From Paludibacteraceae bacterium (GTDB taxonomy: Bacteria > Bacteroidota > Bacteroidia > Bacteroidales > Paludibacteraceae), in assembly GCA_017961765.1 (NCBI GenBank), contig JAGCWQ010000116.1:62001-126000 (forward strand): 64,000 bases of DNA, in the 5' to 3' direction. The position numbers were made by a program, and so were the translations under genes. How positions within the stretch are numbered: the first letter of the stretch is position 1; each line of letters starts with the position of its first letter. The notes under the pieces are model-generated. The model saw nothing but the letters and a program-made list of their open reading frames with translations, was not told the DNA's origin and searched no databases. Shown here one piece after another: positions 8,511-18,644 of the stretch.

Positions 8511-8522
8511 TTTTCTTTTGTT

Positions 8523-8562
8523 AAAAGCGAGGATCCTTGAGTCAAAACTCAAGGATCCTTTG
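8523..8562 (+). terminator. Terminator after the TolB-like gene
   Basis: GGATCCTTGAGT at 8531-8542 pairs perfectly with ACTCAAGGATCC at 8547-8558 around CAAA, and is followed by TTTG. Confidence 0.85.
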
Positions 8563-8606
8563 TATATTCGGAGCAATTAGGAATTGACAACTATCGAAAC
8601 AAGGGT

Positions 8607-9134
8607 ATGAAAAACACGGTGTTTTCATTAATCGTCAGTACGAGCTTAGCCTATAGCTTTAATTGCACGGCTCAGACAGAGACTTTCCTCGCAGATGCCA
8701 GAGGGTATATGACAGAATTGGCAGAAGAACTATTGCCACTCCACGACACCTTGGCAATTGTAACGAGCGACAACAAAAACTTCAGCATTGTGACGAATAA
8801 AACCATATATGAGGAAGGTGCATTCGATGGATTCGAATTATTGACGGCACACAGAGGCAAAAAAAGTTTCTTCATCAAAGAGGTTGACGAAAGTAAATAC
8901 AAGATCAACTTTTCCCGCAACATCTTCCATCTCCCCGAAAATGGGGACGAGCCCCAAGAGATAAAGATACCAAGCTACAGCTACACGGCTCTCTATATGG
9001 CAATCGTGGCAAAAGGAAAGATTATTTATGAGTATGAGGTTCCACGCCATTACTACCCAGGCAACGAAATGACTGAAATTGACGCAGCCTGCATCTTTTT
9101 GGATATATGTGTAGCAAAAACAAATAGAGACTAA
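8607..9134 (+). CDS. Secreted protein of unknown function, 175 aa
   Basis: This gene encodes a 175-residue protein with an N-terminal signal peptide (about 22 residues, cleavage probably after CTAQ). The mature part is a mix of short predicted strands with a hydrophobic stretch (YSYTALYMAIVAKGKIIYEY) that is not long enough to be a clear membrane helix. I do not recognise a family. It stands between two terminators and is therefore probably a single-gene unit. It is convergent with sprA, but the position gives no functional link. Periplasmic or outer-membrane location is the only inference I make. Confidence 0.7.
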   Translation: MKNTVFSLIVSTSLAYSFNCTAQTETFLADARGYMTELAEELLPLHDTLAIVTSDNKNFSIVTNKTIYEEGAFDGFELLTAHRGKKSFFIKEVDESKYKINFSRNIFHLPENGDEPQEIKIPSYSYTALYMAIVAKGKIIYEYEVPRHYYPGNEMTEIDAACIFLDICVAKTNRD

Positions 9135-9152
9135 AGAGGAATCCACACATAA

Positions 9153-9189
9153 ATAAAATGGGACGATCGCCGACCGTCCCATTTTATTA
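9153..9189. terminator. Bidirectional terminator between the 8607 gene and sprA
   Basis: AAAATGGGAC at 9155-9164 pairs with GTCCCATTTT at 9176-9185, with A and T runs on both sides. It serves the plus-strand gene ending at 9134 and the minus-strand sprA ending at 9208. Confidence 0.85.
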
Positions 9190-9207
9190 TACCCTATTTC
9201 ATTTATC

Positions 9208-12200
9208 CTATCTCGACAGCAAGAATCGGAAGCCCAATCCGAAGTCGGTATTAACCGTAGGGAATCCTTGTGAAACCTTCGGCGTGCTGGCCGTACGGTC
9301 ATAGAAGAATCGGATGTTCAACTGCTGGCTGAAGACATACTCTGCGGAGAACTTGATGATAAACGATTTCAAACCGTTACTCAACTGAGAGTAGGCATCA
9401 TCAATCTTACGAATGAAGGCATCCGTATTCTTGTACGAGAGATCCAAACGCAAGTTCAAATCGTTCTTTACCTTCTTCTGCTTATCGTTGTTCAAGTTGA
9501 CTATCATACCGAAATCATCAATACGGTAGCCCGTACCAAAAACATACTCATTACTATACGACTCCACGATTTGATTTCCTGGAACATCCAACTGAGCCGT
9601 CCTTGACTTACGGAACTCAGCCTTCAAACTCAAACTGTTCTTCATGCTGGCATCGAAACCAAAGAGAGGATGGAAGGACTCGTTCAAGTTAGCCGTACCG
9701 ATATAATTCTCTCCTGCCACCACGTCAAAGTCAGAATTCTCCGTTCCTACCATATAACCATAATGCGATGTCACCGGCATCCAATTGGACTGGGAAGTGA
9801 ACGCATTCACATTGTACTGGCATTTGTATGCATGGTTCAAATTGAACGTCTTGAAATGATCTTTAAACCAAGGCATACGGGAGATACCATCGTAGGTCAC
9901 CTTCCAGTTCGGAAGGATCGACAAGATGTTAGGCAACAAATCCAAACTTACCGATGAGGCACTAGTTCCGGAATATGCCGAAAGGAAGGCAGGCACAAGC
10001 ACATCACTCGAATTTGGATTGATATAGGTACGGCCTGCATCATACGAACGGGAAGAACTATTCATCTCATGTTCAAAATCCCGCTTTACACGAGCCTGAA
10101 TTACTTGTCGATTCCGCAAGAACTCAGAGAAAGTTCCAGAGTGCAAAGATGGAGAACGGAAAGCCGTCTTAATGGCAATATGCGTCCTTGAATAGGTTCC
10201 GCCAAAGGTCTCCGGCATACCATCCGTCATGTAATAAATGTTCGTCGTATTACTCTTAGCCCACGCACCATTCAAATCAACCTTAAAGCCCGTGATAGGC
10301 TCCAAGACAGACCTGACTTGGAAATCTTGCGTAACCGAATGGACAATCGGATTCACCACATTAGAATCCTGCAACATCCAATCATGATCAAGCGCCTTCT
10401 CTATGAAGGCATCCGTCTTATAGAAACCAAACGTATAGTCATATCCAGGAGCGGAGCTGCTTTGTCCAAGGAAGCCCGTATTAGGCGTATATCCCTGAAG
10501 ATTCAACACCTCGCCACGACGATAGTTCGCACTCACACTACGCACCATCATCAGCATACGAACCGTATAGTCACGGACCTCCGTAAAGGCCGTAGCCTCC
10601 TTGATAATCGGCGTAATTTTCAACGACAAACCTGTCTTATCCTCATCAGAGGTGATGGAAATGCTGTTCGGATCGTCCGTGGTAAACTTGGCAGGATAAA
10701 TCTTGCCTTCGCTATCCGTAATGACCACATTGATTTTCGTCGTATTCAAACGATGCGAAATCTTCGTTTTGTTGTCCTTCTTCAAACGGAGATTCTTCCT
10801 CTCGTATGCTCTCGGCTTTTGTGCCTCCTTCTTGTTCTTCTGAGCATTACGAGTCGTCTTCGAGAATTTCTTATTCAAATCCTTCAGATATTGGGACTTG
10901 TTATACAAAGTCTCCATATTGAAACGGACATCGCCATTCCACATACGCTCACTGACTGCAATGTTACCCGTTGAAGGATCCTCACCCAATGTCAAGACAG
11001 CTCCCTTATCCCAACTATATTGGGAAGAGTATTGTGCATTGGATGTAATCCATTCCAAGAAAGGCAACTTATTGATAGGCAATGCATATGATGCCGTAAA
11101 CTTCTGCTCATAAGCAATCGGAATACCGAAGTGCTTAATTCCATGCATCACCGTATCCTTCCACAACTCATACCAGTCATCCTTGTCTATATCAGACAAA
11201 TAACGCTTATTGATAGGAATATTATGATAGCCTGCCGTATCATGAATCAACTCAGGAATCTCCGAATTCATGGAAGAAGAGAACGAAAGTTTCAAACTCT
11301 TCATCAAGTTGAACTTGATATCGGAAGTTCTGTCCCAAGTCCAATCCTTGTCGAAAGTCATGAATGGGAAGAAGGTATCCTTGGTCATCTCGCCCGAGAA
11401 GTCACGAGTCATCACCTCCTCATAATGACGATTCATGGAGGTACTAAATGCCAACTGCGTAGGCAAGTAGTAGAAATTGAACTCACGGAACAACTTCAAG
11501 TAGTTCGACTTGAAGAATTTAACCTTACGCAACGGCTCCACTGGCTTCGGTTTCAACGAATAGACATAGCTCAACGTTCCCGTATGGTTCTGAGTGATCG
11601 CATACGATGTCTCCGGATCCTCTTGAGATGTCTCATTATATCCCAAACTGAGGGAGAAGTTGGCCGGGTCATACGGCATCGGAGTCTTGCTGGCAATACC
11701 GACCCTCACGTTCGACAACGTCAAACTCTTATAAGTCTTTTGCGTATAGGCCAAGTCACGAATGGAATCCCTGTGCGACTCAGAGGTCTGGTTATCCAAA
11801 GAACGCTCCAGTTTCACATCGGAATTGAGCGGGTCGTACTCCGGCTTAATAATCGTCTTCGAATAAGTGTAGGAGACTGGGAAATTAACCTTCGCCTTTT
11901 CAGGGAAGAACTTACCCAATTGGATGGCAGCCGTCATGTTGTACTCATAGTTATCATCCTTATTACGCTCATTCACATTTTGTTCAATTCCACCGAATCC
12001 TACTGTCTCCACTCGACCACCCATGCTCAAGGAACCCAAGTCTGAGAAAACAACGCCCATGTTAGCGAGAGCAGCCCAACCACCTTCCTCATCGAAGCCG
12101 GCCATACGGAGTTCGTTCACCCAAATTTCGACGCTATGGGAGACCTCATCATCATTGACAATACCAATCATCATGGTTGAAACCTCGCCAAGGGAAGGAT

Positions 12201-15200
12201 TACCGATGACAGTCAACATATTGTTGCCGTGCATCTTCGTAAAGCGCTGGTTGTTCTTAGCCAAGCCTGCCGTCTTCTTACGGTCGCGTTCCAACTTCAA
12301 GTCAGTCAACAAGTCAAAAGCCACATTCAAATTATTCTCAGCAGGCCAAACCTCATCGGCATCGGTCGCACCCTCAGGGGTAATAACCAACGGCATTCTA
12401 TACTCGTAATAGTTCTCCGTAAAGTCGGATCCCAAACGGATGAAGATGGACATACGGTTGTCACGCAATTCCGTGCTACCAATCTTATTTTCTGCGTGGA
12501 CATACATCTTCAAACGCTCATACTGACGCATATCCAGATTGGTCAACTTATAAACCGCACGGACATCCTTCGGTTCGAGGCTATCCACCTTCAACGACAT
12601 GGACTGCTCGTTCTCCTGACGGATTTGGGACTGGCTAGGGTCAATCTCACGAGAAATACCCGGAGGCAACACATAATTCACCGGCGTACGAGTACCGTCG
12701 TTTTCGATATTCACAGAAGAGATTTCTATTGTACCGTCGCCCAAGACACCCGTCACAGCAGCATCCCTCAACTTTTCGTTCTTCTCATAGACACGCCAAT
12801 CCGTACGAACCAAAGCCAACGTACCGAAACGCAAGTGCGTCTCATCCTCGAAACCTGTCATGTACATACGGATAAAACGGATGGAACGGAAGTCCTCGAT
12901 GTCACCCACCTTACCATCTGGATTACGCACAGGGATCTTCACTTGATACCATTTTATCTTGTTAGTTCCAGCACTTGGGTCACGCAAATCGACATCTGCC
13001 TCCACCACACTTGCGATATGGTTCTTAGCCCAATTCTCCTCACGGAACATTTCTTGGTCGATATCCACCTTATAGACGAAATACTTCTCCTTCGTATTCA
13101 ACGTACGATCCGAATTCAAATCCTCCGAATTAGGATAAGTGGAAGAAGAGGTCGTATAGCTACCGCTCGAAGTGGAAGAGTTACCCTCCAAACCATTGTA
13201 GTACTTATAACGATCCAATATGCCGACTTCCCTGTCATCATAGTCGGAGCCTCTGAAGTAATGGAAATCATCACCTGCAGGGTCTGTAAATGGAGAGAAG
13301 AAGTCGTTATTCATACGTTCCTTCGCCGAGTTGGTCAATTTATCCTTCAAGGCTTGGACATACTTAGCATAGGTTCCGAACAAGGCCTCATCCTCCGAGG
13401 ACAAGCCATTCAAACCTAAATCTTGCTGAGCCACGCTTGACATATCGAAGGAGTTGGTGACTGCCTGGATTCGAGGGACACGTCCCCAAACAGTAGAATC
13501 GACCTCCGTCTGATTGCCCGACGTTGGCAATCCGTTCTCAAACGAGATACGGCCGTCACGAAGCACATCCTCCGAAACATCTCCCAAGTTGAAGATCAAC
13601 TGGCCACTCACCATGCCTCCATTCTTCAGATGGTTCTGCTGCCTGCTTTCGTCCGTCTCATCCGCATAAACGAATGGGTCCATCAACCAGAACTCGATAT
13701 ACTCCACATTGGAATTCTCAAAGTTACTGTTGTCCAACTTTCGCATGATACCCGCCCAACGAGTCTCTGGGTCGTTCAAGTAACCATCAGAACCCATGTT
13801 GGAAACATCCAAGTTGTATGGACCTCTCTCCTTCGGATAATAGGACAAGTTCAACGTTTGAATAGAAGTCGGCTGTCCGTACAACGCCTCCTTGTTTTGG
13901 AATATCTCCCTCTCATAGACTGCCCTCACAAAATGGTTGGAGAGTTGAGCCTTATCGTTGAAGATATGGGATGGAGTACTGCTACTCTTCGTCTTATTCG
14001 TGAAGATTTGGTCAATATAGAACCACGACATGTGTGCACGGTTCAAGCCATAACCGATGTTCTCCAACTCCTGCGAGCTAAGGATAGGCGACCAGAATGG
14101 GTCGTTCATACGGGCAAAGCCCTTCGGCGTACTTGCCAAAGCCCATCCATTAGGGTGCATAATATTGATGGAGGATTTTGTTCCCTCGAAGTCATCGATG
14201 TAAGAGACACCTTGCTCACCTTGGTTAATGGCATCGGAATGGCCAGGCAGCAACTGGGCGAACTCACCCGAAATAGCAAACGAAGAAGGAGCCGTAGCAT
14301 TCACCAACGGAATCTTATCGACCCAATTCGTCAACCATTGGACATCCGTTTTATAGGAAGCGTTCAATCCCCAAATCGTATTCGACATTGGTTCCTCTCC
14401 ATAGCCCACCTTGGTGGTCAACGGTTTTTCGGAGAGATGCATGATTGTACCACCGATTGTCACCTCGTCACTGAGTGCATATTCCAAATTAGTACCAATC
14501 AACGACTTCCGTTGCATACTGAAGAAAGATTGGCTCTCCAATGTCACGCTAATCGGAGCATTCGACTCCAAAGCCACATCATCCAAGATGGTTACGACAC
14601 CCAAGTTGTAATCCACCGTAAAGCCGGAGCCCTCCTCCAAACGACGCCCGCCCGCCGTGACACGGACTGATCCACGAGGCACATTCGTTGCACCCAAACG
14701 GATTTCCGAACCCGAAGATGATTTATACTTACCAGTCAAAACGAACTTATCCTTTTCAGCAAACTGCTTTGCCACCGTCAAAGTCGAGTCATACAATTCT
14801 GGGAAGGTATATTTCTTCACAATACTGGAGTCGCGTTTCGGATAACCGTTCAACAATCCCGTATCGAACGGACGCGTGCTCGGGAAGATGATTCGACCAT
14901 TGGAAGCATAAACCGTATACCCCTCGACAAAATCATAATAACCATCCGGAACCGCCTGCTGACGTTTGTTCAAGCGGTCAAGATTGAGCACACGGAGCAA
15001 TTTCTTGTTACCCAACTCCGGCAAATAGTTCATATAGGAGGAAAGAGAGTCATTCTGATAATAATAATTGACCTCAACCTGGAATTTATCGGGTTGCAAA
15101 TTGTAGGCTCCCAAGGAATAGATATTCCTCATGGCCAATTTCCAAAGGCTGGCATACTTAGGTGTGGAAGAAGTCGATTTCACCAATTTCACGAACAAGG

Positions 15201-16734
15201 TCCGCTTGCCCGACAAGACTGTCGAGTCGCCCACCATATCCGTAGAAAACTCACCGACTTTCAAGACCTCGCCTTTGTTATTCGTATACTCATACGCAAC
15301 AGCCAAGACATCATCGTTGGACAACATGCTCTTCAAAGAGATGAAACCCATCTGAGGATTCAACGTATATTCAGAAGGATCGAGCAAACGGGCACTCGTC
15401 AAGTTTTCGAAATCCGCACCCGACACCATATTGTAAACATGCTCCAGCTCACTCGAAGCCGTCTGGAAATCACGGATGGCATCGTTTCCCTTAATCTCAT
15501 TATACAAAGTATCATTATAAGGAGAAAGTTTCCGATTACCCAAGTGTTCACCCAACTTCGTAAAAGCCACTATGTTACGACTTTGCTTTTCATAAGAAGA
15601 ACGGTTGGTTACCCAAACCTCGATTTTCCTAATGACAATACCCGAACGAGGGTTGGGCAGATTGGCCGCCCACGCATCATAATTATCGTAAAAATATTCA
15701 GAGAAGAAGAAGTGCCTATTCTCATCATAGTTGGCTGCCGAGATAGAGAAATCGGTCGTCTGCGCACCCTGCGTATTTATGGTCTTAGACTCCGACTCCT
15801 GCTGAGAAGCGAGAGCGGAAACCTTCAACTTTCCAAATTGCAAATCCGTACGGATACCGAACAAGGCCGTACCGCCTTGAATCAACGAAGTGGAAAGAGG
15901 CAAACTAACATTTCCAGCCTCGACTTTCTTTATGATGTCGTCCTCCTTTCCCTCATAGGAAAGATTAATCAATTTCTGGTCGAAATCGAAAGAAGACTCC
16001 GTATTATAGTTCATGGTGAAAGCGACACGATCACCCACCTTACCATTGGCGCTCAACTGAATCTTCGTGTCGAAATCGAATATCGTATTCGTTCGGTTAC
16101 GCTCTGGAATCGTCGGGTTGTCCCTCTTCGAAATCTTGAATCCGAAAGTCAAATCGACAGAACCCTGCGTCTTCAATTGGACGCCACCAGGACCAAAGAT
16201 CTTATCTCCCGTAGGACCGATACCGATCTTCATATCACTGAGATTGAAGTCCTTATCCGCATCCGATTTGTTTGCTCTGTTCTTTTCAGCCCAATAGGAA
16301 TTCATGGATTGCTTCAAGGAATAGTCGTCATACTCGCTCTCGTTCAACACGAAAGGAGTAGAGATGTCCATGTCCCCCACCCTCGTCGTAAAGATGTACA
16401 AACCTGAATTAGGATCGTATTCAACCGATTGGTTCACGTTATCGGGTATCTTCGCATCAGCCGGCGAAGCATTGTTCTGCAATTCGTCATAAGTGACGAC
16501 CTCCGTCTTCCTCAAAGGATAGCGCAAAGGCATCGTATCATACTTCGTCGAGCCGTTACTCTCCTCAATGACAGCCAAGGAATCCGCTCCCACTATCGAA
16601 CCGTCAGCAGAAAGGTGACGTTCCTCTGGATTCTGTCCATAGAGAGAAAAGACGACCAAGCCACAGAGGGCTATGCCAGAAAAAAGTATTTTTTTGAATT
16701 CTCGTTTCAAAACAGAAAATATTAAATTAATCAA
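9208..16734 (-). CDS. sprA: SprA (Sov), giant outer-membrane translocon of the type IX secretion system
   Basis: This gene encodes a 2508-residue protein with an N-terminal signal peptide (hydrophobic segment about residues 15-33, then GQNPEE). Its size and content fit SprA/Sov, the very large beta-barrel that forms the outer-membrane channel of the type IX secretion system in Bacteroidota. Recognisable features are the early plug region with IGPTGDKIFGPGGVQLKTQG, repeated barrel strands rich in aromatic and polar residues through the C-terminal half, and a C-terminus ending in a strand (FGLGFRFLLSR). It lies 22 bases after ruvA on the same strand, the ruvA-sprA order that I recall from other Bacteroidales. 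PorT is encoded divergently just beyond ruvA, and T9SS cargo occurs elsewhere in the window. Many long open frames on the opposite strand are composition artefacts. Confidence 0.96.
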   Translation of the reverse strand: MINLIFSVLKREFKKILFSGIALCGLVVFSLYGQNPEERHLSADGSIVGADSLAVIEESNGSTKYDTMPLRYPLRKTEVVTYDELQNNASPADAKIPDNVNQSVEYDPNSGLYIFTTRVGDMDISTPFVLNESEYDDYSLKQSMNSYWAEKNRANKSDADKDFNLSDMKIGIGPTGDKIFGPGGVQLKTQGSVDLTFGFKISKRDNPTIPERNRTNTIFDFDTKIQLSANGKVGDRVAFTMNYNTESSFDFDQKLINLSYEGKEDDIIKKVEAGNVSLPLSTSLIQGGTALFGIRTDLQFGKLKVSALASQQESESKTINTQGAQTTDFSISAANYDENRHFFFSEYFYDNYDAWAANLPNPRSGIVIRKIEVWVTNRSSYEKQSRNIVAFTKLGEHLGNRKLSPYNDTLYNEIKGNDAIRDFQTASSELEHVYNMVSGADFENLTSARLLDPSEYTLNPQMGFISLKSMLSNDDVLAVAYEYTNNKGEVLKVGEFSTDMVGDSTVLSGKRTLFVKLVKSTSSTPKYASLWKLAMRNIYSLGAYNLQPDKFQVEVNYYYQNDSLSSYMNYLPELGNKKLLRVLNLDRLNKRQQAVPDGYYDFVEGYTVYASNGRIIFPSTRPFDTGLLNGYPKRDSSIVKKYTFPELYDSTLTVAKQFAEKDKFVLTGKYKSSSGSEIRLGATNVPRGSVRVTAGGRRLEEGSGFTVDYNLGVVTILDDVALESNAPISVTLESQSFFSMQRKSLIGTNLEYALSDEVTIGGTIMHLSEKPLTTKVGYGEEPMSNTIWGLNASYKTDVQWLTNWVDKIPLVNATAPSSFAISGEFAQLLPGHSDAINQGEQGVSYIDDFEGTKSSINIMHPNGWALASTPKGFARMNDPFWSPILSSQELENIGYGLNRAHMSWFYIDQIFTNKTKSSSTPSHIFNDKAQLSNHFVRAVYEREIFQNKEALYGQPTSIQTLNLSYYPKERGPYNLDVSNMGSDGYLNDPETRWAGIMRKLDNSNFENSNVEYIEFWLMDPFVYADETDESRQQNHLKNGGMVSGQLIFNLGDVSEDVLRDGRISFENGLPTSGNQTEVDSTVWGRVPRIQAVTNSFDMSSVAQQDLGLNGLSSEDEALFGTYAKYVQALKDKLTNSAKERMNNDFFSPFTDPAGDDFHYFRGSDYDDREVGILDRYKYYNGLEGNSSTSSGSYTTSSSTYPNSEDLNSDRTLNTKEKYFVYKVDIDQEMFREENWAKNHIASVVEADVDLRDPSAGTNKIKWYQVKIPVRNPDGKVGDIEDFRSIRFIRMYMTGFEDETHLRFGTLALVRTDWRVYEKNEKLRDAAVTGVLGDGTIEISSVNIENDGTRTPVNYVLPPGISREIDPSQSQIRQENEQSMSLKVDSLEPKDVRAVYKLTNLDMRQYERLKMYVHAENKIGSTELRDNRMSIFIRLGSDFTENYYEYRMPLVITPEGATDADEVWPAENNLNVAFDLLTDLKLERDRKKTAGLAKNNQRFTKMHGNNMLTVIGNPSLGEVSTMMIGIVNDDEVSHSVEIWVNELRMAGFDEEGGWAALANMGVVFSDLGSLSMGGRVETVGFGGIEQNVNERNKDDNYEYNMTAAIQLGKFFPEKAKVNFPVSYTYSKTIIKPEYDPLNSDVKLERSLDNQTSESHRDSIRDLAYTQKTYKSLTLSNVRVGIASKTPMPYDPANFSLSLGYNETSQEDPETSYAITQNHTGTLSYVYSLKPKPVEPLRKVKFFKSNYLKLFREFNFYYLPTQLAFSTSMNRHYEEVMTRDFSGEMTKDTFFPFMTFDKDWTWDRTSDIKFNLMKSLKLSFSSSMNSEIPELIHDTAGYHNIPINKRYLSDIDKDDWYELWKDTVMHGIKHFGIPIAYEQKFTASYALPINKLPFLEWITSNAQYSSQYSWDKGAVLTLGEDPSTGNIAVSERMWNGDVRFNMETLYNKSQYLKDLNKKFSKTTRNAQKNKKEAQKPRAYERKNLRLKKDNKTKISHRLNTTKINVVITDSEGKIYPAKFTTDDPNSISITSDEDKTGLSLKITPIIKEATAFTEVRDYTVRMLMMVRSVSANYRRGEVLNLQGYTPNTGFLGQSSSAPGYDYTFGFYKTDAFIEKALDHDWMLQDSNVVNPIVHSVTQDFQVRSVLEPITGFKVDLNGAWAKSNTTNIYYMTDGMPETFGGTYSRTHIAIKTAFRSPSLHSGTFSEFLRNRQVIQARVKRDFEHEMNSSSRSYDAGRTYINPNSSDVLVPAFLSAYSGTSASSVSLDLLPNILSILPNWKVTYDGISRMPWFKDHFKTFNLNHAYKCQYNVNAFTSQSNWMPVTSHYGYMVGTENSDFDVVAGENYIGTANLNESFHPLFGFDASMKNSLSLKAEFRKSRTAQLDVPGNQIVESYSNEYVFGTGYRIDDFGMIVNLNNDKQKKVKNDLNLRLDLSYKNTDAFIRKIDDAYSQLSNGLKSFIIKFSAEYVFSQQLNIRFFYDRTASTPKVSQGFPTVNTDFGLGFRFLLSR

Positions 16735-16756
16735 ATCTTATGAATGAGAAGGAAAA

Positions 16757-17344
16757 TCACATTTGCTTCAAGGCCTCCTTGATGATTTTCTCCAAAGGCA
16801 ACGTTGGTGCGACATTTAAGATTTTATCAACCACCTTGGCAGAAGCCAACTGGTTGAATCCCAACATCGTCAAGGCCGAAACAGCCTCCTCCCTTGTCGC
16901 CTTCATCGCAGCAGAGGCACCCAAATCGGCAACAGCTCCAGCCGAAACCTTCACCTTGTCCTTCAAATCGACCAACAAACGTTGGGCGATCTTCAGTCCG
17001 ATGCCCTTTACCCCCTTCAACTGCGCCACATCGCCCGAAGCAATAATGGCCTCCAACTCACCAACCGAGAATGAAGAGAGAATCATCCGAGCCGTGCCCG
17101 CGCCAACGCCAGAAACAGACGTCAAGAGCAAAAACAACTGACGCTCTTCCTTCTCGCAGAAACCGTATAAAGTAATCGCATCCTCCCTAATCGCCTCATA
17201 GACATACAGCTTAGCACTGTCCTTGCCCTCCAAAGCAGAAAAGGTGTTCAACGAGATATGGATAAAATACCCGATTTGATTGCAATCCAACACAACATAC
17301 GTTGGCGATAGCTCCGATATTTTTCCACTAATATACTCAAACAT
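16757..17344 (-). CDS. ruvA: Holliday junction branch migration protein RuvA
   Basis: This gene encodes a 195-residue protein with the three RuvA domains. The N-terminal OB-fold starts MFEYISGKISEL. A central helix-hairpin-helix region contains LTSVSGVGAGTARMILS and LKGVKGIGLKIAQRLLVDLKDKV. A C-terminal three-helix domain contains EEAVSALTMLGFNQ and binds RuvB. RuvA tetramers bind Holliday junctions and guide the RuvB motor. It is the first gene of a unit with sprA and is probably cotranscribed with it from a promoter near 17479, so DNA repair and secretion share a transcript here. RuvB and RuvC are not in the window. Confidence 0.96.
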   Translation of the reverse strand: MFEYISGKISELSPTYVVLDCNQIGYFIHISLNTFSALEGKDSAKLYVYEAIREDAITLYGFCEKEERQLFLLLTSVSGVGAGTARMILSSFSVGELEAIIASGDVAQLKGVKGIGLKIAQRLLVDLKDKVKVSAGAVADLGASAAMKATREEAVSALTMLGFNQLASAKVVDKILNVAPTLPLEKIIKEALKQM

Positions 17345-17478
17345 AAAATCTTACGTATTGAACGCACCCACTTATCAGCCAGACTTCCAACCTCATGTTC
17401 CCATCAAGTCTATCAAGAAGCCGCCAACCATAAGGCACGCATATTTCATAAATAGATATAATGCCAATTTTAGCCACG

Positions 17479-17486
17479 CAAAGATA
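17479..17486 (-). promoter_or_regulatory. -7 box of ruvA-sprA
   Basis: On the minus strand this reads TATCTTTG, a perfect TAnnTTTG match. It would give a leader of about 130 bases before ruvA. No good -33 element was found. Confidence 0.55.
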
Positions 17487-17727
17487 CAAAATCCCCCCGC
17501 TTGACCATTATTAAACATCCAAAAACTTACGGTTAGAATGACAAAAATCACTCAAAACACCATAAAGCCATTAATTAAAACGGATTTTCATAAAAAAAAG
17601 TATAGAAGAAAATAGTTTTATGGCATTTTAACATTAGGAGGGCTCGTTTTCGCAAAGAGAGCTCTTTTTAAAGTCACCATTTAGTTTTTTTCGCATTTTT
17701 ATTGCTCCCCCTCTGACAAAAAGATTG

Positions 17728-17735
17728 TATTTTTG
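17728..17735 (+). promoter_or_regulatory. -7 box of porT
   Basis: TATTTTTG is a perfect match, giving a leader of about 95 bases before the porT start at 17839. A TTG lies 23 bases upstream, wider than usual. Confidence 0.55.
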
Positions 17736-17838
17736 CGAACCAAGAAAAGAAAATCCTCGCAACTTGATGATGGACGAGGAAATAAATTGTTCACTTTTGC
17801 GTTATTCCCTTTAGGAATGACAATAAAATTTTTTAGGT

Positions 17839-18570
17839 TTGAAAAGGATATTATTCAGCGTTTTCGCACTTCTTCTTTTTGCGACCCAACTATCGGCCCA
17901 ATACACGAAATACAGAGGCCTTGGTGGAGTGCAAAATCTTATCAATGCAGATAATAAGCAATACCACTTCGGGTTCATCCTCGGCTTAAACTCAATGGAT
18001 TTCAACGTGACAAACGAGGGAACTGCCGTTGTAGATGATGAGGGAAAAGTTTGGTTTGCCGACCAAGCCGACATGACAGCGGGATTCACTGTGGGTATCA
18101 TCTCCGACCTTCGTCTGTTCGAATACCTCAACCTCCGATTCACTCCTGCCCTCTTCTTTGGAGACAGGACATTGACATTTACGGACAACGAGGGTGTCAA
18201 GGCGGAGAAGTCATCCACCGTCAAATCCAGCATCATCTCATTTCCGCTCCTCCTTAAATTCAGAGGACAACGTTCTGGCAACTATCGTCCATACTTGTTG
18301 GGTGGTGGAAGCATCACATGGGATTTGGCCCGCGATAAGGAAGAGGTCATCATGCTGAAAAGGTACGACTATGGTATCGAGTTCGGTGTGGGATGCGACT
18401 TCTATTTACCCTACTTCAAGTTGGCACCGGAGTTGAAGATGTACTTGGGACTGGGTGATGTGTTGGAACGGGACCGCCCAGAAATACTTTCCGAAAAAGA
18501 CTTGAAATACACCAACGCCATTTCAAGACTCACATCAAGAATCTTCATTCTCTCCTTTAATTTCGAATAA
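17839..18570 (+). CDS. porT: PorT-like type IX secretion outer-membrane barrel protein
   Basis: This gene encodes a 243-residue protein with a signal peptide (KRILFSVFALLLFATQLSAQ) and an eight-strand-type barrel. The order of blocks (YHFGFILGLNSMDFNV, then GIISDLRLFEYLNLRFTPAL, FPLLLKFRG, RPYLLGGGS, YGIEFGVGCDFYLPYFKLAPEL) fits PorT/SprT of the type IX secretion system, and the length matches. The generic PorT-family barrel is the alternative call. The start is unusual: the frame has a stop (TAA at 17824) five codons upstream of TTG 17839 and no ATG between, so translation most likely begins at TTG, directly before the signal peptide. It is divergent from ruvA-sprA, placing two T9SS genes back to back around ruvA. 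Confidence 0.78.
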   Translation: MKRILFSVFALLLFATQLSAQYTKYRGLGGVQNLINADNKQYHFGFILGLNSMDFNVTNEGTAVVDDEGKVWFADQADMTAGFTVGIISDLRLFEYLNLRFTPALFFGDRTLTFTDNEGVKAEKSSTVKSSIISFPLLLKFRGQRSGNYRPYLLGGGSITWDLARDKEEVIMLKRYDYGIEFGVGCDFYLPYFKLAPELKMYLGLGDVLERDRPEILSEKDLKYTNAISRLTSRIFILSFNFE

Positions 18571-18592
18571 AGCAAGGGAGACAACCTTATAA

Positions 18593-18630
18593 GAAAAGCC
18601 ACATCGATGTTCTCATGGATGTGGCTTTTC
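18593..18630. terminator. Bidirectional terminator between porT and GNAT gene
   Basis: GAAAAGCCACATC pairs with GATGTGGCTTTTC around a 12-base loop. It lies between convergent genes. Confidence 0.85.
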
Positions 18631-18644
18631 CCATTTCTTGCTAC

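Larger units (their letters stand above)
17345..17838. other. Divergent spacer between ruvA and porT
   Basis: There is no coding region that I can support in these 494 bases. It contains a minus-strand -7 box (17479-17486) for ruvA-sprA and a plus-strand -7 box (17728-17735) for porT. Near 17751-17780 a small CCTCG...CGAGG hairpin lies in the expected porT leader. The middle is A+T-rich. Confidence 0.6.

Noticed and set aside
10318..16407. Several long open frames on the plus strand opposite sprA (up to 437 codons)
   Set aside because: They mirror the sprA reading frame, are rich in Arg, His and Ile from its antisense codons, lack signal peptides or family patterns, and sprA is clearly the real gene.
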